DNA from: Mesostigma viride
Taxonomy: Eukaryota; Streptophyta; Mesostigmatophyceae; Mesostigmatales; Mesostigmataceae
Direction: 5' to 3'
NCBI GenBank assembly: GCA_009746045.1
Contig: RPFO01000313.1
Span: 124,001-184,000, forward strand
DNA length: 60,000 bases
A program made the position numbers and the translations under genes. Under the pieces are notes generated by a model, which saw nothing but the letters and a program-made list of their open reading frames with translations, searched no databases and had not been told where the DNA came from. Below, one piece after another: positions 1 through 11,120 of this stretch; position 1 is the first letter of the stretch; each line of letters opens with the position of its first letter.

Positions 1-247
1 GGATAGAGCGTACGTGTAGGCCTAAATCTGATTCACTATGGTCTATAAGGAACTGCTGAGCTTCTTCAAAGGTCACAAAATTCTTATACCTAATTACGTT
101 GTATACACGGTTCTGAACTATCTTCCTAGCGTCGGACCAAGAAAGGAAAATGGCGGACCATTGAGGCGTAATCACTACGTAATATTTGGCTAAGCTATTA
201 TCGCTGGAAGAATGGGAAGGAGCAGTAAAAGCACGACGCTGGCTCAT
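1..247 (-). CDS. RNase H1 N-terminal/viroplasmin-like domain protein, partial
   Basis: Reading the minus strand from an ATG at 247 gives 82 codons open to the window edge, so the C-terminus is missing. After a Ser-rich leader the motif KYYVV (about residues 21-25), then SAIFLSWSDA, a VYNVIRYKNF stretch and FEEAQQFL follow. This is the pattern of the small RNase H1 N-terminal hybrid-binding domain (also called the caulimovirus viroplasmin domain), which binds RNA/DNA hybrids or dsRNA and occurs in RNase H1 and in many retroelement and viral-derived proteins. No catalytic RNase H domain is visible because the sequence ends. The ATG overlaps the TGA of a short upstream ORF as ATGA. Most likely part of a retroelement; a host RNase H1-like gene is possible. 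Confidence 0.6.
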   Translation of the reverse strand, partial: MSQRRAFTAPSHSSSDNSLAKYYVVITPQWSAIFLSWSDARKIVQNRVYNVIRYKNFVTFEEAQQFLIDHSESDLGLHVRSI

Positions 248-450
248 GGTAACGCACCTGGTGGGTCTTGTGGCGTCACGCTAGCAGTAGGAGGAGTAGG
301 CGACTTATCTGGTTGATCTGGAGCACCGAAAGCAGCACGAGGGCGGCAATAGTCCAGCGCTCGTCCTAAAATCAGCGACCAGTCCCTCTGCGGGTGCGGC
401 CGTCTAAATAAAACAGCAGCACGAAGGAAAAGGTATAGTCTACCACGATG
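244..450 (-). CDS. Short open frame upstream of the RNase H1-N-like ORF, overlapping it by ATGA
   Basis: A minus-strand frame is open from just after a TAG (453-451) to a TGA at 246-244, about 68 codons, with no ATG in it. It contains protein-like stretches (RDWSLILGRALDYC) and a Pro/Thr-rich tail. Its stop overlaps the start of the next ORF. It may be the end of an upstream retroelement ORF or an exon, since the TAG could be an acceptor AG. I do not recognise the product. Confidence 0.3.
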   Translation of the reverse strand, partial: HRGRLYLFLRAAVLFRRPHPQRDWSLILGRALDYCRPRAAFGAPDQPDKSPTPPTASVTPQDPPGALP

Positions 451-480
451 CTACTCGTCTCACTGTTGCCGAACCAAACA

Positions 481-536
481 ATTATCCTCTGTCTACGACA
501 GGAAGAGAATTATCCTCTATCTACGACAGGAAGAAA
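481..536. repeat. Two tandem copies of a 28-bp sequence
   Basis: Two adjacent near-identical 28-bp copies (481-508, 509-536) share the core CTACGACAGGAAGA with one substitution in the middle and differences at the end. They lie in otherwise unannotated sequence between the two minus-strand ORFs. Confidence 0.6.
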
Positions 537-751
537 ACTTGCGCAGGAAAACAAGGCGAAGAAGCTATCTACGAAAGGGTTTATCCGCTACGAGCAGGTC
601 TAGCATCTAGGCATATCGTGTCCCGAACCGGGCAGCACTACTCTCCCAGCTTGACGGCGACCCGCCCATTACCTGTCAAGAAAGTGTGGACTTCGTATCC
701 CTGGACGCGGAAGGGTTCTTGCAAAGGCGTATGTGACAAAGGACCGTCGTC

Positions 752-940
752 TCATTCTCTACCTACGAAAGTTCCTCCGGAACCATTGTTACGTCCTAAA
801 CTTCTACCTCCACCTCTACCTCTACTGGGCCTGATACTACCTAAATTGGTCAGGCCTCCTCTACTCAAACCCCTAGCGAAAGACGAACGAGACGGAGCTG
901 ATCTCAATGCATTCACGTATGTGTTGCTATAATACGCCAT
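752..940 (-). CDS. RGG-rich N-terminal ORF of a repeat family (gag-like)
   Basis: A minus-strand ORF of 62 codons starts at ATG 940 (MAYYSNTYVNALRS) and becomes Arg/Gly-rich (SRGRGGG), a composition common in RNA-binding or gag-like proteins. A diverged second copy with a similar start lies at about 51.5-51.6 kb, reached through the same upstream non-coding repeat, so this is part of a dispersed element. It stops at GRE before the downstream minus-strand ORFs at 1-450, which may belong to the same element. No enzymatic motif is present. Confidence 0.4.
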   Translation of the reverse strand: MAYYSNTYVNALRSAPSRSSFARGLSRGGLTNLGSIRPSRGRGGGRSLGRNNGSGGTFVGRE

Positions 941-2703
941 ACAACCATTTACCCGAACCCGTTTATTCCAGGAATAGAGGAAGGAAACACACTACACTGC
1001 CATGACCCAAGCCTATATGTGTTAATTCATTTAACCCTTAGTCGGGAGGACCATTTTTGGCACTTTCAGACCCCTGACTGAAAATGAGAAAAATCATAAC
1101 TCACAGGCCACAACTCCAAATGCCCCCAACCAAGATGCTAGGAGTATCTACACTTCGAGGGCTTTCAGAATATGCAATAATACGACGGGTTTATGGAAGC
1201 ATTTGGATGATAGCTCCAGTCAAACTTGGCCAAAAGACGAACTTTTTTCCCCACGGAAAAGTGAACCCCCACCTAACTTCCCAGGGAGGGTATGGAACCT
1301 CAACAACAACATTGGACAACTTAGTTGGATAGTCCAATGGTGCTTTCCTAGGGTCAGACCACCCGGATAACCCATTAGACCTATATAAGGTGCTCATCAT
1401 ACGTGTGTGGGTTACGCGCCTGTAAACAGCCATCTATGACATGCAATACAAGAATGCATTATAACAAGCTATAAAAGATTGCCAAAGGTGCTGGAATACA
1501 AACATGTTGCCTACCTGCATTAACGAAATGATATGCTCCAAAGAAATGCCATAAACTGGTCACTTTCAGGGCTAATACCCCTCTTTACAGCAGGCATGGA
1601 GGCTTGCTGAAAGGTGCACTAAAAAGCTCGTCAAATATAATGCATGGGAGACGCATTCCGCTGCAAAGGACACGCAAACACGTTGCCGTACCTGGCTCGT
1701 TCACGTCCTGCCCGGATTCCACTGGCCGGGACCCTCATATCTCACACATACCATTGATTTACAGGCATAGGTCGCCATAGCCGCATCATGCATGCATCCT
1801 TTATGATTACAAGGTTGATGCTCCGTTCAAATATTACCTATAAACGCGTCCGCATTCCCAGCAAACGCATCAGCGGACATCCGGTACCAAATCTGGATGC
1901 TTGGGCTGGCGCAGACTGCCCGGCCATGAGGATAAAATGGAAATATGATAAGCGATTACTCATCTGGCACTGACGACCCAGAAGGCAGTATTTTCCTACC
2001 TGAATTTTCCCAATCCTACAAGCTTGGCCATGCCTGACCTACGAAAATCACGCTTAGTCATTCTGAGCAAAATTCTGAACCGTTTCTAGCCTCGACACGC
2101 AAAATTTCCGTGAGAACGGCATGCTGGCAGCCATATCTAGTTATGCGCGCGCGCGAGTGAAAATTTCCCGCCAAAGTCACGTGATACCTGCTCAATGCAC
2201 GTTGTAATTACCAGGCTATGGCGAATATTACCCCCAAACCTATGCATCACCCTCGTCCCTAAGTGTCCCCGGACCCACCGGACAACTGTCCTCCTTCACA
2301 AGTGGCGCGGCGCTCACGGCGCGGCGCGAAATTCGACCGTTTGTCAAACCACCCGACAGGTCGGGTGGTTTCCCGACTAAGGGTTAACACACGCCGAGTG
2401 ACCACACGAGGGGTGGAACGTGCATAAATGGTCACCAACGGTCCAACATGCTCGGGCCGACCTGGCCCTCGCATACAGATACACAGGCAGATGCACAGAT
2501 GCACGCTGGTCCACTACATTCTACCAAAGGATAAGGACCACTAATAAAGTACGCGGCGCGGCGCCCCAAAAGCACCCACTGTACCACAGTACTGTTACGA
2601 GGACAATAGTGTCCCAGTTGGAACTACACGTAAACCTAGGAACAACCGAGGCAAAGGACCTAATTTACGTCCGTAACTACAACGAATTGTTACGCGACGT
2701 AAC
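873..2703 (-). repeat. Dispersed repeat family, copy 1, split by a DNA transposon
   Basis: Blocks 873-1030 and 2384-2703 align in order and orientation with 51557-52047. Shared landmarks include a GATCTCAATGC block, a CGCCGAGTG..ACACGAGGGGT block and the terminal ACGCGACGTAACA. The 1.35 kb between the blocks here is absent from the other copy and is the TIR element annotated separately. On the minus strand the repeat begins TGTTACGTCGCG and leads into the RGG-rich ORF, so it may be an LTR or 5' leader. Confidence 0.7.
1031..2387. mobile_element. Non-autonomous piggyBac-like DNA transposon with TTAA target duplication
   Basis: The two ends are a perfect 17-bp inverted repeat: TTAACCCTTAGTCGGGA at 1031-1047 and its reverse complement at 2371-2387. 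TTAA flanks with internal CCC..GGG ends are the signature of the piggyBac superfamily. Just inside the right end an extra inverted repeat (CCACCCGAC..GTCGGGTGG) sits at about 2348-2369. No transposase ORF is present in the roughly 1.35 kb interior, so the element needs a transposase from elsewhere. The related sequence at 51.7 kb lacks the insertion, which defines it as an insertion rather than a chance inverted repeat. Confidence 0.85.
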
Positions 2704-2955
2704 AGTCAGATGTGTGAATCGAACGGCCCGACTGACAGGTACACCCGAAAACCGCATAATATTAGATGGGACCGAAAAACCGCATAGACGCGACGCGAGG
2801 AACCGAAAAACCGCATAGACACGACGCGAGGGATTGGGGCCGTCGGATGGTGGAGGCGTTGTCCCCAATGCGAGGGGCGACGGGTTGACTGGGGTAAACG
2901 TGGCGCGGTGGAACAAAATGAAAGTGACGCTATTGGCGAGAAACCGGTCCACGCA
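2704..2955. repeat. Fragment of the CCGAAAACCGCATAG foldback family
   Basis: The sequence CCGAAAA(A)CCGCATA recurs three times here, followed by a block (GCCGTCGGATG..GCGAGGGGCGACG) that matches the right arm of the foldback element near 40.3 kb. No ORF is supported. It abuts the right end of the dispersed repeat. Confidence 0.6.
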
Positions 2956-5519
2956 AGGAAACTAGGCCTCGGAGATCGACCCCAAAATTAAATTTGACTA
3001 GCGCAATCGACAGATCTCTCCAAGGGAATTCAAATCTGCCCTCGGGTAGCTGAAAGTCCTTTTCCGACCAGGTGATAGACTTGTTACAGGAGGGGGGACA
3101 TCCAGCCAAAACAGCACACTCACTCGTGTGTCCGGCGCGGCACCTCCAAAAGTGGAGCGGACTCTAAAAACGGGAAAAAATGTGTCCGGCGGCAGAATTT
3201 TGGCGACGGAGTGTACTCCAGTCGAAAATTTTAGGGCGGCGCGCAAGGGGGGTACTCAAAAACAAGAAAATTTACACGGCGCTGAATTCGAGTAGATCTC
3301 GCGAAAACAAGCATGTCTGCCACTGGTCGCAACCCCAGGGGGTCTCTAGGTTAGAAGTTACAGAGCCTCAACAACCGTTAACTTAAGAAAGGGTAGGTAG
3401 GTAGGGTGCCGGGCCGATATGGGTATTTTACAACAAAACACTTGGATTTTCTGCTAGCTCCCTGTATGGTCGGAATTTTGAAACGGTTTGCCGACAAACT
3501 GATAGCACTTGGCGAGCTGAACCCAAATCTGCAGTCAAAATTTTTGCAGGTACCATAGAGGGGGGGGGGGTTGCCCGCAAGATGATGCTGCCCCTAGGCA
3601 CGGAAGTATGCTGCCGTCTGCCACCACTACAAGGCTTCGGCTATCCAGCGCCGTGCCGTGCCAGTATCGCGTCGCGCCGGCCAACGACCCATTTCAGAAA
3701 ACCGGAATTTCCCCATACACCAATATGCTCAAACGGTAGAGGCTGCTCGCTGAGACGATCATTTTTGCTCCCTAGGTCGACCCCTAGAACCCATGGGACC
3801 TCGGGGTTTTGCTAGGTATAGCGCCTACGTGCTAGGTAGGTAGGGTCCAAGGGCCAACTTTTGGAAAATTTCAGCGTATGTGTCTGATATTTATGTTTTG
3901 AGTACCCCCCTTGCGGCGCGAAGAAAAATTTTGTGGAGCTAACTCCTCCCGCCGGTCCGGCGCCTGGTTTTAGGAAAGGAGTGCGCTCTGGTGATCCCGC
4001 TAGCTCGGTCAGGCGTTTGATTTTAAGTGCAGGAGTCCGCTTTGGCCCTGCTGTACTTACAACTTACGCTGAGAACTTACCAAGCATTGGTTGATTCTAG
4101 GAACTTAGACGTATCAACTTTCAGGCAGGCGTCAGGTTGTTGTGGTTGATTCTGACACCGGACCTGTCGTCAGGCAATAGGCATCGAATTTCCGCCGGCT
4201 TGACGTCATTCTTGAGTTGCAGACCATCGTTCAATGCACCAACAACCAGCCTGAAGCCGGAGCAGTGCAGTACAAAATGTTTAATCATCATTAAAATTCT
4301 TCTACTTGGAAAATATGCTAATACTATCCCTTACTATGAGCCTCTACTAAGAGATTCTACAAAGAGTGCCACGTGTCGTACAAGCCACGTAGCACGTAGC
4401 ACACTCCCAAGTCGGTCCGGCGCAGCTTTTGACTGACTGAGTGGAGGGGTGACATCTCCAGCCAAAATTTCCTGGATACTAGGGGCCCGTCCCAGGGCCT
4501 GACTGCTGCGGTAAGCGCCGGCCCCTGAATTGAAATACGGGCTGGCGAGTAAAACGAGGGTCGGCGGCGGTGGCCCCGTATTACTGGCCCCCAATAGCGC
4601 AGCGCTACGTAGCCGAGCTGCGGCACCACGTGGCAAGATGCGGCACCACGTGGCAAGATGAGGCGCCACGTGGCTTGATGAGGCGCCACGTGGCTTGATG
4701 CCGGCATGCCTCTCCGGCGACAGGCAATTACTGGGCAAGACATATCACAGTACCCTAGTACCATCCGATCTACTTACGTCGCTAAACTATCTCTGTTGGA
4801 TATGACCGGCGTGGGATTCCAACTAAACTGAACTGAACTGAACTGAACTGGGCAAGACATCTGCAGACTGCATGACAGTATAGTGCGGCGCGGCGTGAGG
4901 ACGGATGCCGACACAGTTTTTTGTGTAGGCATCCGTAGGCCCGTACATAGCTGGCATCCGGGGCATGGCAAGATGGGACGCCACGTGGCATGATGCGGCA
5001 TGCCGCGCCTGCTGTACAATATGGGGGCCCGAAATCTAGGGCTGGCGGCTGCATAAAAATTCGGCCCCTGGAATCTCCCCTATAGGGGCCGAAAAGATGG
5101 GGGCTAGCTAGAATTGGTGCCGGTAGCTGCACGGGCCCCTAGTATGGAAATAGGGGCCAGACATTCTGGACCGGCGGCTGCAGGATCCGGCCCCTATTTA
5201 GCTTGGCTCAATGTCACCCCTCCTCTGAGTGCACTCCAGCACTTTTCACTTTGGCTGGCGCCGGGCGGCGCGGTAGGCCAAACTCTGGAGTACGCTCATG
5301 TACGATTTTGGGGGGGGATGTCCCCCCTCCTCTTGTTACGAGACTGGCAAAAATGGCTCTAACGTCATTCTCTTACGCCAAGTAAGCCAAAGTCGAGTAT
5401 GGCAAGTACGAGGTAGGGTGGTCTGATCCTATTTATTAATTTAGCATTGTAAGGTAATCCCGCACTATCCAGGGCATCGCGACTTCCCCGCCAATCCAAA
5501 ACAACCGGAATCACTAACC
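2956..5519. other. No gene seen; short simple repeats only
   Basis: No convincing coding sequence on either strand. It holds GTAGGTAGGTAGG stretches (about 3389, 3835), a four-copy 20-bp tandem repeat at about 4620-4700 built round CCACGTGG, a short (AACTG)n run at about 4824-4850, and GGCCCC-rich sequence. The open frames here are short and low-complexity. Confidence 0.5.
4619..4700. repeat. 20-bp tandem repeat, four copies, each with a CACGTG palindrome
   Basis: Two copies read GCGGCACCACGTGGCAAGAT-like and two read GAGGCGCCACGTGGCTTGAT-like. A diverged fifth copy lies at about 4978-4996. Each holds CCACGTGG, an E-box/G-box type palindrome, but nothing shows that it is regulatory. Confidence 0.7.
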
Positions 5520-5715
5520 ACCAATCCCAGCGAGCGAGCGAAGCGAGCGAGCACCGTACTGCGCACCAATCCGCGAGCGAAGCGAGCACCGTACTATTCC
5601 AGCGGGCAGCGGGCAGCGTACTGCGCACCAATCCGCGAGCGAAGCGAGCACCGTACTATTCCAGCGGGCAGCGGGCAGCGGGCTGCGGGCTGCGGGCAGC
5701 GGGTAGCGGGGCGAA
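5520..5715. repeat. GC-rich tandem repeat, 62-bp period
   Basis: A unit beginning GTACTGCGCACCAATCCGCG starts at 5556 and again at 5618, with nested short repeats of GCGAGCGAA and GGGCAGC. Fewer than four full copies. The open frames across it are products of the repeat. Confidence 0.7.
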
Positions 5716-5842
5716 GTACTGCCAAAAAAAGGGACCCTGTTTTGGGCTGGGCGAAGCCAGCGGGTGCCACTAGTCTCAAGTATAAGTAGCGCAATCGATA
5801 GATCTTGGTTAGGGGAGTCAGGATCTGCCATAAAAAGACCTT

Positions 5843-6168
5843 CACAGGCCGGATAAATATAAATTATAGTTATGGAGTTTAAATAGAAAGATTTATAAAT
5901 ACTGAATATTTATACCTCTAAATACATTTGCAAAGGGTTGCCGGATCCAGCAAAAGTATTTAAATACATTTACTGACGATCCCGATTGGCGCAAAAATAT
6001 TTAAATATATTTACACCGGCGCCGACTAGATAGAAAAATATTTCAATGTATTTAGTGACGATCCGTGTTATGAAGAAAATATTTAAATATGTTTAAAGAA
6101 TATTTAAATGAATATATTTCTAAATACCTTGGGTCATTTAAATATATCTAGGGTACTAAATATTTTTG
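5843..6168. repeat. AT-rich array of ATATTTAAATA blocks
   Basis: About 325 bp with many copies of ATTTAAATA spaced by GC-rich spacers (such as GACGATCC). It starts with TTCACAGGCCGGATAAAT, the reverse complement of the start of a second such array near 13040. LINE copy A sits directly at its right edge. Confidence 0.7.
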
Positions 6169-7636
6169 TCCTCGGCGTTCCGGTTCAATGGCGACCCCGA
6201 GTTTGTCATCGATGCTCTGCGGGCCGCCCTCGAGGCACGCACTGAGGTACTGCCCTTGATTGCGCGCCTTCATGATTCGCAGACCAAGGGTCTGCTTCTG
6301 TGGTTTTGCGCTCACCCTCGCATCGTCCACTGGCTCCGGGGTGCTCTTCCGGCTCAGGTCCGGCTGGCCGCCGAGGGCCACGACGAACGCATCCAGTCGG
6401 CCTTGGCGCAGCTGGTCCCGGGCCCCGACCTCCCGCCACATGCTATTCGCATTGCCTCCCTGCCTGCACGGATGGGTGGCTGTGGTCTGACTCGTGCCGC
6501 CCGGCTGGCCCCAGCAGCATTTTTGGGCTTCGTCGCTCAGTCGTGGGCGGAAAGCTGCCGGCTCCTGCCCCTTTTGGCAACGGCAGCGCCTGACCTCCTG
6601 GACCCCAGCAGCCCTTTGCCCTTCGTCACCGCCATCCAGGACTCAGGCCTATGCTGAGATCCAGCAGGCCTGTTCTCCCGTCCGTGCCGCTCAGGCGGTA
6701 CAGCGCCACCTCCCTCGCGGCACTCCCTCGGTCGCCTCTGTTCAATCTCCCGCCGCAGTCCCTGCTCGCGTCATCGATAAACACCAGAAAACCTACGCGG
6801 GTATTCTGCACACGGCTGATTGGATGGCTCTTTTCGCGGACCTCAACGCCCAGGGACGTGCGTGGCTGTTCTCGCTTTCCTTGCGGAGTGTGGGCTCGGC
6901 GTACCTTCGTGCTCTTCCCATGGCCCCCCCCTTCGCCTTGGCTCCCAGCCACTACTCGGTGGCGCTCCGGCACCAGCTATTTGCCCCGCAGCCTCTTGTT
7001 CCGGCCGGGCGGCCTTGTGGTAGCTGTGGGCAGCCGCTGGATCCCACGGGGACTCACTACCTTGCCTGCATGGGGGGCCAACAGAATCAGAATTGGTATT
7101 TGTATTTGCACACTGTCCTCCTGACGGTGGTGCTCGCCATGGTTCGGTCGGTTTTCCCCCACGCGAACATCCGGTCCGAGGATGCGGATGGCGCTGCCTT
7201 CTATTCCCCCAACCACCGGCCTGACATCGTGGTGCTGGACTTTGAGGGGGGTGGCCGGCATCTGCTTATTGACGTTTCGGTGGCGCGGCCCTTGGCTCTT
7301 AGCCACGTGGCTGGGGCCTCCCTCACGGCAGGTTACACGGCGGACCGGGCGGAGCGGGCCAAGCTCCTGGCCTACGGCGACGTCGGGCACCATCGTGTGG
7401 TGCCCTTTGTCCTGGAGGAGTTTGGGGCCATGGGGCCCCTGACCTCCGCCTTCTTCAAGGAGTGTTGCCGGCTCCGGGAGGACCGGCTGGACCTGGAGGG
7501 CCAGCGGGCCCCATGGTCGGCGCGGACCTGGACGTCATATTGGCGTCAGCGCTTGTCGGTGGCGCTGACTCGGGCCATGGCTGACATCATGCTCCGCCGT
7601 ACGCGGGCTGATTTTGCGGTGCAGCAGGGCTACTAG
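6169..7636 (+). pseudogene. LINE C-terminal region: CCHC knuckle and restriction-like endonuclease, frameshifted
   Basis: The protein is the part of a LINE polyprotein downstream of the reverse transcriptase. In order it has a helical region, a zinc knuckle C-x2-C-x9-H-x3-C (CGSCGQ..THYLAC, about 7017-7070), then HRPDIVVLDFEGG..LLIDVSV (about 7216-7280). RPD followed by a D-x-V strand is the core of the restriction-like endonuclease that nicks the target in R2/CRE-type LINEs. Relative to copy C there is a 4-nt insertion near 6641 that shifts frame, joining a frame ending at 6657 to one ending at 7636; a second 4-nt difference lies near 6189. Non-functional copy. Confidence 0.8.
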
Positions 7637-7775
7637 GTTCCTCCCGTTAGGCGTTTCCATTGGTCTTATCGTAGTATAGAGATTTTACATGGCTCTGTAT
7701 ATAGGTTTATAGCTGGGCGTTTGCTTTGGTTTGAGTGATTTCACTCTGCTGTAAGTAATTATATTTTTAAAATAT
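6169..7775 (+). mobile_element. LINE copy A, 5'-truncated non-LTR retrotransposon
   Basis: Homologous to LINE copies B and C along its length and in its 3' UTR, which ends CTGTAAGTAATTATATTTTT. The 5' break lies at about 6169, within the segment that follows the reverse transcriptase in the full element. AT-rich flanks on both sides prevent a certain target duplication from being named. Confidence 0.85.
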
Positions 7776-7820
7776 ATAGGGCACATGGCCCCATCCCCCA
7801 GCGCCCACAACCCCCTTTTT

Positions 7821-7851
7821 CCAGCCTGTACCTGTACCTGTACCTGTACCG
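7821..7851. repeat. Four tandem CTGTAC units
   Basis: CTGTAC(C) is repeated four times shortly upstream of the hAT transposase. It contains the GTAC core known as a copper/hypoxia response motif in Chlamydomonas, but that role here is only a possibility. Confidence 0.5.
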
Positions 7852-7960
7852 TAAATCACAATGGCGGCACCCGCGAAGGTCGTGGTCATCCCAGCCACGC
7901 CTGGCCGCGCGGCCTGACCAGGTCGCCTTGGTTACAAATGGTTATGTAGTTCTTACCTTC

Positions 7961-10821
7961 ATGGAGAACGCAGCGGCCTGGGTCTCAGGCTCAGGCCGTC
8001 ATGATCTAGGTAGCGCTAGCAACGAAGTTGACTGTGATCGTGATGTCGATGGCGACCTGCATGGCGAGTCATCAACTGCGGTGGTGCTTGCCACTTCTAA
8101 CACGGCTGCCGCAGCTGCTGGTGGCTCGGTTGCCGCAGCTCAAGCTTCTAGTCCCCTTGCAAACTCGGCTAGTGCCAGGGCGGCGGATGTGGTGGATTCC
8201 GAAGGCCAGGGCTTGGATGAAGGCGATGCAGCCGGCAGGCTGGCCCATGTTCCCGAGGCGGTGAAAGCTGCCATAAAAGCATGGGTCATGCAAGCCGGCT
8301 GGGCTAGTAAGGGTTATTATGTGAGGACGAAGGTCCCGACTGGCAAGCACCGGTCTGTCGTCCATGAGTATGGCATCCGCTGCGAGGTGCCGGACGAGGG
8401 CTCCAACAAGGCCTTGTGGTTCTGTCTGGCCGCCATCACCATTTACAAAGCCCAGACGTCCAAAGCTACTAAGCACCTGGAACAAGCTCATAATATCGTG
8501 TCTACGAAGGCGAAGCAGGTCGCTGACAAGACGGCGAAACTTGCCGAGGGGGTTCAGGCCAGCCATCAATCTGCCATGTTCCTCGACGATCCCCAGCGCT
8601 TCATGAAACTAGCTTGGGTGAAGGCCAACGTAGAGTGCACAAGTTTCTGCCCTTCTCCTACATGGAGGACGAGGAGGTTCGGCATTTTGCAGCAGTGTGC
8701 TGCAGGCCAGAATTCCCAGTCACGTCATTGACCGCAAAGTCTGTGAAGCACGTCATTGTCGAGCTGTATTCTGCGACGAAGAAAACATTCACTGCGTCTT
8801 TGCTGGCTGATGTGCAGAGCAGTTCGCTTCCTATCGTGACGGCATGCGTTGACATTTGGAAATGCAAGTTGTACGTCTGGGCTGAAATACCTGGGGGTGC
8901 GGATCTTCTGGGTTTCCAAGGACTGGTCGTTCAGGACTGCGCTGCTGGCGGTCAAGCACTTTCGGCCATCGAGCGAGCTACTCACATCAGGCCGCTTGTC
9001 CGAGATTGTGCGTGACTGGTTTGTCGCTGTTTTGAGTGAATTCCACCTTGCGACAACTGACCTTTTCGCGACTGTCACTGACGGGGGGCCCGACGTGCGC
9101 CGATGCTGCGACCAACTCCTCGACGCGGATTGGGAATGGTGCGCCTCGCACATGCTGAATGTGTCGATGCAAGTGGCCTTTGGCACAGGCCTGCAAGCGT
9201 CCAAGTCAAAGAATCCCGAGGCCCGCGACATCTTCAAGGGGATGAAGGCCATGCTTGAGCACATGAACAAGAGCGACAAGGCAGCGCAGGCGTTCCTCGA
9301 GGCGGAGCAGGCGTCCGGCACGACGGTGGTGCGGAAGCACACACAAGCCGTACCACAACGCTGGGTCTCCCACTCCAAGGCCACTATGCGGTTCTTGGCG
9401 CGCGGCGATGCGTACACTCAGCATTGGACCTCGCGTGAGAAGTCGACAGCGCCGGTCAAGGACGTCGACAGGATTTCCTTGCGCGAGTTTTATTCGCTGA
9501 TGAGACCAATCTGCGATGTGGTGCAAGTCGCGCAGACAAAGCACGCACCAATGACAGCAGCCGTTCTTGGTGGGCTGCTGGGGCTTCGCCTTGTGACGGT
9601 CAACGACATGTGTCCTTTGGCCATGAGGGATCCTGCCGCTGATGAGAAGCGTGAGCAACAGGCCAAAGCTCCAACCAATTTCGTCTTGCAGAGCGCCACT
9701 GCCCGCCAGGAACCGGCTCAGGTGGAGTCAAGGGCACATGGCGCGCTCCAGCCAGTGTCCCAAACAACGCGGGCGCTGCTCGCCGACGCTCTCGACACCC
9801 GCTTCATTGCGGACCGGTATTTTCCGTCCCGGCGGTTGGGGCCAAGAGGCAAGCCCAAGCACTTCCCCTCTTCGACCTTGTCACAGTGTTCCACCCCGAG
9901 CGCAAGGACTTGCTCTATCTTGAGAAGCTAGTTGCCCTTGACCCGGGGTACGAGGGTGATGAGAGCCCGAGCGCGCTGGCAGGCTACATTCTGGAAGACA
10001 TCTTCAAGCGGGTTCATGAGCTCACTCGGACAGTGGTTGAAGCAGCCAAGGCGAGCTCAAGCACTCGGGCCCCTGCGGGAAAGCGTCTCCGGAACATGCT
10101 GGGCCAGCCGGAGGAGGCGCGCATTGCCCCGGCTGCCCCTCCAGATTGGCAGAATCTCATCGCGTTGGGCCTCTTGCCAGCGGCAGCCCTGCCGGATCCC
10201 GCGGAGGTGGAGAAGGAGAAGTCCCCCGATGTGATTGCCGCTGAGGAGATTGCGCGGTATCGCGGCTATTCAGTCCCGCCAGCGGAGTATCGCAGTCTGC
10301 TAGACGCGGCGAACGTCATTTCATGGTGGAAGGAGAAGGGGTCCTCCATGTTTCCGCACGTGGCAGTGGTCGCAAGGAGCTGCATGGGGGTAGTCCCAGG
10401 GTCGGGGGTGCTTGAGAATGATTTCAGCACTGCGGCGACTCTTCTGACACGAAGGCGGTCAGGCATGGATCCCGCCTTTGTGGAAATGGTGCTCTTTCTC
10501 CATGGCTCGTACGAGACCATCCCCACGGATGTGCCGGAGATACCTGTCGCGGAGCAAACCAAGCACATTCCTACTCGACTCCGGGACCCCGTGTTGCAAG
10601 CGCGATTGGCTGGCTTGGACAGCGGTGTGCAGGTCGCCGATGACGTCGCTAGTGGTGACATCGCTGGTGGTGATGTCAATGAGGATGACCCGGAGGTCAT
10701 GGCAGAGCTTACTTCTTCAACATGTGACCTAAGCACGGGGTGGCATGAGATGGAAAGGATTGCAGTGGGATGTGGTGGAAGATGGGATCATTGGCCCTTG
10801 GCCTTGCTTGGCTGGCCTTGA
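7961..10821 (+). pseudogene. hAT superfamily transposase, broken by frameshifts
   Basis: Four open segments in alternating frames join to one hAT transposase: 7961-~8640, ~8640-~8870, ~8870-~9830, ~9830-10821. The first holds a BED-like zinc finger (ALWFCLA..SKATKHLEQAH). Next come the first catalytic Asp (CVDIWKCKL), the second (TVTDGGPDVRRCC, about 9075) with the adjacent C-x2-H (CASHMLN), the RW motif (PQRWVSH) and a typical LFDLVTVFHPERKD stretch. The C-terminus carries the hAT dimerisation domain with catalytic Glu (SWWKEKG, then GVLENDFSTAATLL, about 10320-10460). The ORF is open from 7928 through a TTG; the first ATG in frame is 7961. Each join needs a 1-2 nt indel. The terminal inverted repeats and 8-bp duplication were not found. 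Confidence 0.85.
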
Positions 10822-10960
10822 TCATGTGCTACAACTTGCCTTGTGGCTTGCCAAGATCGTGGCCCGTTCTTTTGGCATATCGTGGCGGCCTTGGTGGTGA
10901 CGGCGGCGGCGGCGGCGGCGTTGACATCAATGAGACAACATCGTCATTTCGATGTCGTTC

Positions 10961-11120
10961 AGTTCTTGTTGTTCTTGTTGCTCTTGTTGCCCTTGTTGTT
11001 GTTCTTGTTGCTCTTGTTGCCCTTGTTGTTGTTCTTGTTGCCCTTGTTGTTGTTCTTGTTGTCCTTGTTGTTCAGTTTTTGTCGTTCTTGTTGTTTTTGT
11101 TGTTCTCGCTGTCCTTGTAA
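10961..11120. repeat. (TTGTTGTTC)n-type microsatellite
   Basis: About 160 bp of TTG/TTC triplets follow the hAT coding region, producing apparent poly-Leu or poly-Gln frames on either strand. No real gene is implied. Confidence 0.85.

Noticed and set aside
7821-7851. CTGTAC repeats as a copper-response promoter
   Set aside because: The GTAC core is too short and common to support regulation without expression data.
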